From assembly GCF_029962835.1 (NCBI RefSeq), contig NC_080587.1, forward strand, positions 53,349,528-53,413,527: a stretch of 64,000 nt of DNA, read 5' to 3'. Below the pieces are notes generated by a model. The model did no database searches. It was not told the DNA's origin and worked only from the letters and a program-made list of their open reading frames with translations. This DNA comes from Magnolia sinica (taxonomy: Eukaryota; Streptophyta; Magnoliopsida; Magnoliales; Magnoliaceae). The position numbers and the translations under genes were made by a program. Position 1 is the stretch's first letter, and each line of letters starts with the position of its first letter. Below, piece after piece: positions 11,801 to 23,800 of the stretch.

Positions 11801-14800
11801 AACTCAGCGACACCCTAAGCAAAAAACCTCCTAGCAGCTAGACATAAAATCTTGGAAAGTATCGAATATCCTAAGAAGTAGGTGTTGGGGGGAGGATTCA
11901 GCCTCCTCTCATTGCATGAGAAGAAAACCATGGGTGGATGGAAACTTGGACTTCCCATTATTCCTTGCAAACAATATCTAAATGATGCAATCTAGGGCTT
12001 ATTGGAAAGCTAACTTAGTAGGCTTTTAAATGAGGCCAAAATCATGTCATTCCTACATCTTTTGATGTCCAAAAAGTAGGCTACACATTGCTAGGTACGT
12101 TTTGACTAATAGTTTGGGCTGAAATTTAATCCCAAGGTGTGGAATCATGGGCCACCTTGTAATAACCTCCCACGTTGAATTTAATGGATCCAATTAGGCC
12201 AAAAAACTTGAATCAATGCATACCGTAGGTTTTGCCTAGAATGATCTAGACGTCCCATGCTTGAGGTGGGACCCATGGTGTCCATCGTTGGTGGTTGGTA
12301 TGGTCCCCTAGGTTCAAAGATGTCGATCCTCATGCAATGTGTAAAAAACGTAAGCCTTTGAAGGCTTTGACGATAGCCATTCAGCTACTAAGGATGGAAA
12401 CTTTTTTCCTGATGAGGGCTCATGACAAAGTAATGCAAGGGTATTTTCACACCAGGTTCGAGTGAGGTTGCCTGTGGGATGCGGGAGCACACTTGGGGTG
12501 GGCGGCCCTTGCGAGGCGGTACCCATGTGATTTGGGGCCCACAAGGGGGGGGGTTCGACCGAGGTCCTAACCCATGAGATGTGGGGCCTGGGCTATGAGA
12601 TAAAGGGATTGATTCGCCATGCTCTAACAGTTCGAGCTTTTAGAGCAAGTGGTTAATTGTCCTGCATCAAATTGGTATCAGAATGGGAGGTCTCATGTTC
12701 GCGACTCCTCATCAGCGGTGATTAATGCAGGGGCGGCCCGTGTGATGCCGGTGGCTCGTGAGAGGTGGGCCCCACCCATCTGATTCAGGTGGCTTGTGTG
12801 AGGCGGTACCCATGTGATTTGGGGCCCACGAGGGGGGGTTCGACCGAGGTCCTAACCCATGAGATGTGGGGCCTAGGCTATGAGATAAATGGATTGAGTC
12901 ACCATGCTCTAACAGTTTGAGCTTTTAGAGCAAGTGGTTAATTGTCCTACATCACAAAGGGTATGTTTGGGTGTTATATAAAATTAAAATACACTCAGTC
13001 TAATGAAAAGGTTGATAATGGGCATAGGTGGAAATGGTAAGAAATGACTTTATGACCCATTGACCTATCGTTTTAATTGTGAATATGGTCCTTGATAGAG
13101 TGGAATGTGGAACAAGATTTGTGTAGCTGACCCCGATTAGTTGGGAAAGGCTTAGATGATGGTGATGATGGAATCTAACAATACCGTGATTTCCTCCCTT
13201 TGCATTCCTATTGGGCATACGGGCTTGAGAGTGAGGGAGTGAGGGATGTTCATAGTTCAGTTCACCTGTACATCAAGAGGGAGGGAGGGAGGGAGGGATG
13301 TTCATTGTTCTGTTCCCTTGTGCATCGGGATGGAGGGATGTTCCTTGTTCTGTTCCCTCGTACATCGGGAGGGAGGGAGGGATATTCATAGCTCAGTTCA
13401 CTTGAACATTGGGAGGGATGTTCATTGTTCAGTTCACTTGTACATCCAAACGCAGCTGAAGTAACAGCTTGATATGCTTTTGAAATAATGAACAAATTTT
13501 TTACTTAATGATTATTATCTTCTTCTTTTTTTTTTTTTTTTTTACATATCATTATTAATTATCACTAAGTTGCTTGCTCCTTTTAGTGATTCTGCAGACT
13601 TAGGCCAGAGTGTATTTTCTTTACAAATTTGAGAAATTGACTCACAGCTATGGTTTTCCTCCCCTTTTAGGTTTTTGTGCTTATGATTTGTTTGTTGCAA
13701 TCCAGCTATTCCACAGGCACAGTTATTTGGAATGAAAACACCCAAGCTGTTAAGAGCAGAAGGAAACAGTATAGAAGCTGGGACAGCTGGAAATATAGCG
13801 CAAGCAAGCACAGCTATTGGCCAAGAAAATGTCTTAGAGTGGGTGAAAAAGGATAGAAGGAGACTGCTTCATGTTGTTTATCGTGTTGGGGACTTGGACA
13901 GGACTATAAAGCATGTTTCTTTATCATAAGCTTATTACTTCATTGATCTTGACACGTATTTATTATGCAGGGCTTGCTTCAAAGCTGATTTTGTGCATGC
14001 TGTGATTGCAGATTCTATACGGAGTGCTTGGGAATGAAGCTGTTGCGGAAACGAGACATACCTGAGGAAAGATACACGAATGCTTTTCTTGGATATGGGC
14101 CCGAAGATTCACATTTTGTTGTGGAACTCACTTATAGTACGTTATCTTCTTAACACTCCCTGTGCCACCATGTCTTAAATGTATAGCCTTCTTTTCGGGC
14201 ATTTTTCTTGATTTCTATTGTTAAAGCTATATGATCAAATGGTCTGAGATGCATTGTACTTAAATCTTCTTGTAAATTAGATTAGATAACGCTATTTTAT
14301 CTGTTACGGCAGTCTCATCGAGTTTGTGTCATTTAACCTTCACAGATTATGGAGTAGACAAGTACGATATTGGGACAGGTTTTGGTCATTTTGGAATCGC
14401 AGTTGAGGATGTAAGATTCTGTTACTTGAAAAATGATTACAGGTTGTTTATTGAATAGTATTGACCATGGAAAATTCTAGACGATAATTTCATTTTAGCC
14501 TTAAAGTGGACAGTTCTTCTTCTTCTTCTTCTTTTATAATCAATGTTGATTTAGAACATATATGTCTCCTTTGAACAGTATCACATGTATGTATCTTGCA
14601 AGCTTTGGGACCAGTTTGGAATGTCCACCAAATGTTGATGAGAGCGGGCATCCACGACTCTAAATGAGAATGGGATCACTCCTTTCTCATTTTTGGGGCT
14701 GATTTTGCAGACAGGAATGCTTAGCACATCCTACCATCTGCAATTTGCAGGATGTAGTGGAACTGCTTCCTCAAAATGGGCATGTGCTGGACCACACTCA

Positions 14801-17800
14801 ATCCCATTGACATTCCAGGGTACTCCCAAACACACACTTCAGAAACTTCCTGTGATGCTTCTCATACTTATGGACTATGATGCTTGGTAATCTATTTTGC
14901 TTTCTGACATTAGTCATGTCTGGTTTCTAAGGAAAACAAATGATATTTTGATGAATGTGGCACTATATCGGTATTATTAATTATTCCTGTGTGCATCTTG
15001 ACGTATCAAGTTTGATGTGGTCTTCACTGATGCCTGGTTGGGGTTCTGTGTCCAAGACCAACAAACACTTTTTTTGGTCCAAGTCACATAGTTTATTTCA
15101 TCTACCCAACTCGGTAAATTTTGGATTTATAACTGTAAAGTTTCAGCTATCTTGGATTCTTGTGTAAGACTTGCATGGTTCAAATATAAAAAGAAGAAAA
15201 TAACTTATACCATCAGTTTCCTGATATGCATCTACAGCATTGTCTCACTTGCAGAGGAGCTTCTCAACTCGTGCATTGATCTGCAATGAGTTACCCCCTA
15301 TTTTACAAGTTATTTTGCGAAGCAATTATTAAATGGCAAACATTTGAACAGAGTAAACTAGCCTACTATTTATATTTTTGGAATAGAAGTCCTTGAGATT
15401 TAGCTTTGAAATTTATCTCACTTGCAAAATATCCTTGATTACACTTGAGGCTCAATGTCCCGTGTGTTTATCCAAGCATATGGGCATTAATATATGCCTA
15501 TGACACGCCAAAGATACACTTTGCTGTTAAGTAAAAAGTGCAGATGAAGTTTCATTATATGTAGGCGAGGGATGCATAATCACCATGCAGTTATGAGAAG
15601 CTAGCAAATCGAATCACGAGTTTCATTTCAAATATCCTAGTGCAAGTATTACCTCTATCTATTAACTTAAGTAGATCATCATCATCATCATCTCGAAGTA
15701 TTTGGGATCTGCGAGGCAAATCCTGCTTGGCCATTTCACTCTATCACGGACAGGGTGTCCCGTATCCGTTTTACGATACGGCCGTATTGGCCGATATGTA
15801 TCGGTAACAGCAGTGGCCGTTACGTGATACGGGGCCGTAACGGGGCACCCCCCGATTCTATAGCTATAATGGCCGTTACTGCCCCGTAACGGTCAGGGCG
15901 TAACGGTAAAAAAATAGCTATTTTTTTATTTTATTTTTTTGCTTTTTAAGGTCTGTTTTTTCACTTTTTTTAAAAAAACTTCTTTTTTCCAAATTCTTCC
16001 TAAATCATTCTATTGTTATTTTTTACCATTCTTAGCTTGATATTACAGATAAAAACAACTTATATTGAGGATTTTCTTGATTTGAAGCTCCGTGGGCCAT
16101 TTTCCAGAAATTTCTCAAAAATAGGTATTTATATTTTTTATTCAATGTTTTGCTATTTGAATGGTAGAATATGATGTGTTAATCATAATAGAAGATATTA
16201 ATGTCCATTTTACGGATTGTTGTTGTCATTTTATATTTTTTTATAATTTTTTTCTATTTATGTGTTATTTTCGGCCTTTTTTTTTAATTCGAAAAATCAT
16301 TTTTTATTGAATGTTTTGCTGTCTTAATGGTAGAATATGATGTGTTAATCATAGTAAAACATGTTAATATCCATTTTACAGATTGTTGTTGTCATTTTAT
16401 ATTTCTTTATAATTTTTTTCTATTTACGCACTATTTTTAGCCCCTTTTTTTTTTTAATTCGAAAAATTATTTTTTATTCAATGTTTTGTTGTTTTAATGG
16501 TAGAATATGATGTGTTAATCACAGTAGAAGATATTAATGTGCATTTTACAGATTGTTGTTGTCATTTTATATTTTTTTAATAATTTTTTTCTATTTACGC
16601 ATTATTTTCGGCCTTTTTAAAAAAAAAAATTTTGAAAAATCATTTTTTATTGAATGTTTTGCTATTTTAATGGTAGAATATGATGTGTTAATCATACTAG
16701 AACATGTTAATGTCCATTTTACAGATTGTTGTTGTCATTTTATATTTTTTTCTATTTACGCACTATTTTTTACCCTTTTTTAAAAAAAAAAATCGAATAT
16801 ATTATACATGTAAAATATTTTCATATTACATTCATTCTAACATATCTATCATTGATAGTAGATAGTTAAAAAATTTAATGTATGAGTTTTGCAGTCAAAT
16901 CCAGGTTGTCTGGTTCATAAATTCATCAGACAATCCGATACAACTTCTCACCAAAGAGTGGACCGTTACACCACCATAAACATGTTCTAATTTATAAATG
17001 AATGCATATTTGGAATGCTTAGAATATTCCGGATTTAATCCATATTTTTTCATATTGTTTTGGCAAAAATAAAAATAAAAAATTGTACCATTACGGGCCA
17101 TTACGCCCCCGTATTGCCGTTACACCCCCGTATCCATATCGGTATCGGAGGGCACCGTTACGCCAACCGATATTGATACAGGATACCTTGATCACGGACC
17201 ATATCCCCGGTTAAACCAAGATCCTCAAGTCTTTCTCATACCTCCACCCACATCTATTTGGGCCTTCCCCTCACCCTTTTAGAACCTTCAACTTTAAACC
17301 ACTAACTCGTAACTGATGCAGTTCTTGATCTCCCTTGCACATGGCTAAACCATGTAAGTCTACTTTCTCTCATCTTATTACCCATGGGTAATAAGTTCCC
17401 TCAAATGCATTCGTTCTTATTTCTATCCTTGTCTTGCCACTCAACATCCTCAATTCAGCTATGCTCATCCTATAACATGTTATTCCTAGGCTGCCAATTT
17501 TCTGTCCCATAAAGCATGGCTGGTCCTATGAAATTTCCCCTTTAGTTTCATTAGTTTGGTTGATCACATAAAACTCCAGAGGCACATCTCCACATCATCC
17601 ACCTAGCTTTAATTGTAGGAGCAACATCCTTCTCAATCTCTCCACTCCTAAATTATTGACCCAAGATATTGAAATTTAAGTTATTAAGTAGATATAGCAT
17701 AAACCTTCCAAAAAAAAAAAAAAAAGATATAGCATGAATATTCAACTTAACAAGTGATAACATATTTTATTTGATCATCAATGGTATCAAATTTGAAGTT

Positions 17801-20800
17801 ACAAACTTGCCAATTCATGGTTCTTATTCTTGGATAGCAACCTCGTTTTTGCTAAATTAATGTACCATGGACCATGCCAGCACTTGAAACAAATTCTAGA
17901 TATTTTGTTGAATTTTTGCAGTTCTTTTTTTTTTTTTTTTATTTAATTATTGTTATTTTGATTGACTGAAGTGTATACATTATACAGTTGTATAATCACC
18001 ACATATAACATCATTTTCTTAATTATTCAAATATTTTCTTGTTGTGGGGTTTTTACTCTATTCTCGCTCACCATAGGTTTCCAAGACTGTGGATCTTATA
18101 AAAGCTAAGGGGGGGAAGGTTACCAGGGAACCTGGTCCTGTCAAAGGCGGCAAGACTGTAATTGCTTTTATTGAAGATCCTGATGGTTATAAGTTTGAAC
18201 TCTTGGAAAGGGGGCCTACACCAGAGCCCTTGTGTCAAGTGATGCTTCGGGTAGGAGATCTTGATCGTTCCATAAATTTTTACGAGAAGGTGAGTATTGT
18301 TCTAGGTAGAATTAAAGACAACTTGATGCTTTGTAATTAGATAGTCATGTTTGCCAGCATTCCCTTCTATATTTGCTTATTGAACCTGAAGTTCTGAATC
18401 CATGTTATTTCGAATTCAAAAGGCTTTTGGCATGGAGCTTCTTCGCAAAAGAGATAATCCAGAGTACAAGGTAACCAAGAATCTTCCTCCACCAAAGGAA
18501 TGCACACCTTTCTCTACCTATTCATGCATGCATGTTCAATATATGTACGTTGCATGCATCATGTATTCCTTTTATGATGTGAATGGTGCATGAAATGCCT
18601 CGTACTTTTGAGCTTGCACATCAATCCCAAAATATATGGCTGGACCCACCAAATATACACTTCGCATTCATGCCCGAGTATGTGAACGAGCATCGAGTAC
18701 CACAAGGAGTGGGTGGAGTGGAGCCGTAAACATCAAGATCCATGGGATATCAGTACAGTAAAGAATGTTGCCTGCTTATAGATATCAGCATATTAGAATA
18801 CTTAAACATTATCACAAGTTGAATTTGTTACCCAATCAATTGACTATAAATTCGAAATAACTAACAACTTTGAAGTTCAAATATCCGAGTAGATTTAGAT
18901 TACCAATCTTTGGGAAGGGGGATCCCTTATCCCTGCCCCTATTTGAGTATCTGATTTGGACACTCCATTTTTCTGAAGGATTTTGGTACCATGGTTTATT
19001 TTCTACACATACGCAGAAGAACATGAGGGGTGCATACTTACACTGAGTGTATCAGAATATATGTATGCTTAAGATGCGTAAAGTACAATTCCCAAGGGGA
19101 AGAAAATCCAATCTTCCTAGCCGCCAATTCTTTGTTATATCTAAGAAACTACCAATAACAGGAAATTGACTATAGCCCCAATCATTTGCAATTTCTACAA
19201 ACTAGGAACCACAGCTAGCCGAACCAATGACTGACAGAGAAATTTATGGTTCATTAACCTGCGGGCTTGGGCTAGGCATAATCATCTTGGCCCAGCCCCC
19301 CCCCCCCCCCCTTCTTAGATTGAGAATTTTATTAAAACGAACATAAAACACAATATCAGCAATTACATCAGGGGCAAAGAATTCCCAATCACTATAGAAG
19401 GCAAGTAGCTCCCTCTTCTGGGTCCTTACACATGCCTCAGTGGTAGACTCACAAGAGTTTCAACACGAGGTCATCGGTTCAAGTACCCATTGTGGTGAAA
19501 AACCATTGTGGTGTGAGTGCGTGGGTGTGTGTGGCATGTGAGTGTGTGTTAAAAAAATTGCTCCCTTTCCTGCCGAGATCTCAGCCACTGTGTTTGCCTA
19601 CCACTTGAAACGAGTGGAATAAATCAAGTTTCAGTTAACGCTCTTATTTCTCCCATCCATCGAACCAGCCACCAAGGATAGGGGAACGGGAGAGGGTCCT
19701 GGTGATGGGAAGACCTGAGTCACCATCCATCTCAACCCAGGCAGTTGACAGCCCTAATTGTATCCAGTTCTTATATATCATTAATAACTATATTTTGAAG
19801 TTATTTTCTTGAATTTTCTCATCCTTTTTCTGTGCTGAATCATGTGAGCAATACTTGATCTTATTTTTCTATTTTTTGCTTTTAATATATGCATTCTTAT
19901 CTTCAGTATACTGTTGCAATGATGGGTTATGGTCCCGAGGATAAAAGTGCAGTTCTGGAGCTGACATACAACTATGGGGTTACAGAATATGACAAAGGGA
20001 ATGGTTATGCACAGGTAAAGTGTTCATTTTTCTTCCAAAACCTGTGGTTGAGGAGGTTGTAAGTAGCCTACATAAGGGCTAAATTCAATTGGTTATATTG
20101 CTGTTGTAATCTCTGGAACTTCTATACACTTTCATTTGGCTAGGTTATTATTCTTGTTCTTCTTTACATTGGTTTCTGTGCTGTGCTAGGCTCCTCTTGT
20201 TGGATCCCTCACATAGATTGGTTCCTTTTTTCTTACCAGATCGCTATAGGCACGGATGATGTTTATAAAACTGCGGAAGCGATTAAACTATGTGGGGGGA
20301 CGATTACTCGTGAACCTGGACCTCTGCCTGGCATCAACACCAAGATCACTGCCTGTTTGGATCCTGATGGCTGGAAATCGGTACAGCTGCTGGACTTATT
20401 CCCCCCACCCCATACACATACACATACACGTGATGCATATGTTTGGAGCCGGGCTACTGTGGGGCCCATGTGACGTTTGCATTGGCACCACCCTTTGATG
20501 TAGGCCATGGGGACAAAAATCAGCCTGAACAGAAGCTCAAGTGGGCCACACAACAGGGGACAGTTGGAGGGGATGTCCTACTAATAAAATGTCCCCAGAG
20601 GTTTGTGTGACCCACTGTGTTGTATGCATGTCATGTACGCCATTGTGTTGTATGCATGTCATGTACGCCATTCATCAGACGCCCCACCAGGATGAAGGGA
20701 CATTAAATATCAGGCCATTCCAAAACTCAGGTGGGCCACTGAATTTAGAGGTTTTAGGCATGATTTGGCATTGTTCCCTATGCTGTGGTCCACCGCCCAC

Positions 20801-23800
20801 CTGAGTCTTGGATCAGCCTGGTTTTTGGGCTCTGCAGTGAACATGAATGGGGTAGCACGATGAATGGAGTAGAGCAGATGCACACACTGTGTGAGTCCCA
20901 CAACCACCCGGTACCACTGCAAGTAGTGATTGTACTGATACCATGTGAGTGCATCCCACCCAAGGCCATACAGACATATTGTTTATGATGTAAACTTGTC
21001 TGGTTTCATGATTTTCTGATGGCATCTGCCATGAAATGCTCCAAGAGGTCGCTTAATGACTTCACTTGATAATGGTTGTCTTCTTCGAACTTGATACCAC
21101 ATTTTCTAGATCTTATGGACGTGTGCAATAGATATTTGTTGCATATTCTTTGACTTAATTGTTACTTTATTGGGGAACAATTCTAGTGGGCACACATGCA
21201 AACTATGGCATGGAGTCAAGGTATCCCAAATCGGTTACGTATCGGCCATAACGGCCGATACGTAACGGTAACGGTGGGACCCGTTACGCGATACGAGGTT
21301 GAAACGGCCGTTAGGAATTATGTGACCGTAACGGCCGTTACGGAGCCGTTACGGGCCATAACGGCCGTTACGGACCCGTAACGGCTGTGACGGGCCCTAA
21401 AAACAACAAAAAAAACATACCTTTTTTTCCTTTCTTTTCTTCTTCTTCTTCTCTTTCTTCTTCTTCTTCTTCTTCTTCTTCTTCTTCTCGAGCGGCTGCG
21501 GCTTCTTCCTCTTCCTCTTCTTCTTCTTCCTCTCTCTCTCTCTGCGGCTTCTTCCTCTTCCTCTTCTTCTTCTTCCTCTCTCTCTCTCACTCTCTCTCTC
21601 TCTCTCTCAATCTCTTCTTTCCCCCTTTCCCTCTTTTTTTCTTCTCTTCTTTCCCTCTTTTTTTCTTTTCGTTTCCCTCTCTCTCCATTTTTTTTAATTT
21701 GCAGCGACTAGCTGCTACTGCTGTAGGTACGTGTCACGCAAAGACGAGCGCTTATAGTCCTCGAGCTCCGAGTTGTACGAACGGTTCAAAGGAGATCAAA
21801 GTTATTTGGGCTCCGCAGTGATGTATTTATTACATCTACACCGTTCATCTATTTTCAGAGATCATTTTAGAACACCACCCAAAAAATGAATTATATCCAG
21901 AGATCATCTGGACCACACCAAAAATAGCAACAGAGAGAATGATTTTCACGGTTAAATAATTTGTAGGGCGCACGGTAATGTTTATTTTCCATATCTGATC
22001 AGATCCGAGTGGGCCCCACTATGATGTATATTTTTTATCTATATCGTCCATCCATTTTGCCACGTCATTTTAGGTCAGGATTCAAAAAATTAATAATATC
22101 CAAATCTCAGGTGGACCACACCATAGAAAATAGTGGTTATAGAATGCTCACCATTAAAATTTTCTTAAAGTCCACTGTAATGTTTATTATCAATCTAACC
22201 TATTAATTGGGTCACATTGACGTGGATGAAGGGAAAACACACATGTCAGCTTGATCTAAAACTTTTCTAGCCCCAATAAATTTTAACGGTGAACATTTAA
22301 TTATTGTTGTTTTTTATGGTGCAATTCACCTGAGCTTTGGATGTGCCTCATTTTTGGGCTCATGCCCTAAAATTATTTGGCAAAATGGATGGACGGTGTG
22401 GATATAACACATTCATCACGGGTGGGGCCCAAAAAACTTTGACACGTGTGCTGCACTTTACATCTGAGTCCCTCCTAATTCAAGCTTTAAAAAATTGTAC
22501 ACGAGACATATATTAACTTAAAATTTGACAATTAAATTATGGACTGCAATTGCTAACTCACAATGCCAAAATCAAATTATTTGAATAGTTTTAATTGTTA
22601 ATTTGTGAACTTTTATTTTTTAAAATAGGGCCTTTTGATTTTTATTATTATTTTTTTTTAACGATTCATTATCCAATAAATGTCCACCAATTTATAAGTG
22701 GGATAATGACAATAAATGACATGAATTTGAGGCTGATTTGGAGAATAGATTAGTCCTCCAAGTCAGCCCCAAATTGGCAACGCCATCTACCTGAATTTAA
22801 TTTCATTTTTTTTTAAAGAACTATGGAGAGAAATGATATCAAGTTGTTAAGTATATAAATTACATATTTTAAAAAATTAAATATATGAATTTTGTAGTCA
22901 AATTCAAGTTACCTGGTTAAAAAATTAATCAAACAGTCCGATACAACTTCTCACCAAAGAGTGGACCGTTACACCATCATAAACATGTTCCAATTTATAA
23001 ATGAATGCATATTTGGAATGCTTAGAATATTCCGGATTTAATCCATATTTTTTTGGCAAAAAAAAAAATAATTTTGCGCCGTTACGGGCCATTACGCCCC
23101 CGTATCGCCGTTACGCCCCCGTATCCGTATCGGTTTCGGAGGGCACCGTTACGCCAACCGATACCGATACGGGACACCTTGCATGGAGTAGCCACCAAAG
23201 TATTCCAAAACCCTTACATAATGGCTATAATGGCTGTTACGCAATGGTAATGGTGGTAAACATATGCGCTATGGGGTCCTTTACAGGGCAGAAAGGACCA
23301 TTATAGCCTTTTTTTGTTGTTGCTATAATGGCTGTCATCAAGTTGTTCCATAACAGTAACGGTGGTCATAATGGCCACCGTTGTTGCCATTATGACACCG
23401 GCGTAATGGTTGTTATAGCCTTTTTTTTTTTTTTTTTTTCTCTTTGGAAAAATCTGTTTTGGCCCCATTACAGGTCATTTTTACTGTAAGAGCCATTTCG
23501 GCTGTTCCGTAACTGTTTTTGCATATGATGGTTGTTATGGCCCATATCGTAACAGTGATGGCAGTGGCCGTTGCAGCCACCGTTACCATTATGGAATACC
23601 TTGGTGGCCACTGCCTGGATGAATAACTGATGTCGTTTACATCATTGAAGGCTGGGCCATATATTAATCCTGGGGAGTTATTAAGCCTTGATCCGAGGAT
23701 ATGCAGTATTAGTGGATCAGTATGTCAGATGGGGCCTATAGTTTCGTAATTAGACCGTTGATTTGATGGGCTCCCACAATGGTGGACCATGTCCCAAGAT

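Larger units (their letters stand above)
15675..17665 (-). mobile_element. LINE fragment split by a hAT-like element (intron 4)
   Basis: The ATCATCATC terminus at 15675 and the C-terminal part at 17200-17665 are homologous to the LINE at 9163-10250: CCCATAAAGCATGGCTGGTC, CTTGCACATGGCTAAACCAT and CATCCACCTAGCTTTAATT. The hAT-like copy at 15751-17190 is inserted between them. Reading frames are broken. Confidence 0.65.

Noticed and set aside
21387-21821. 144-residue Ser/Phe/Leu-rich open frame
   Set aside because: It is the translation of a pyrimidine microsatellite inside a hAT-like element. The opposite strand gives Arg/Glu repeats.
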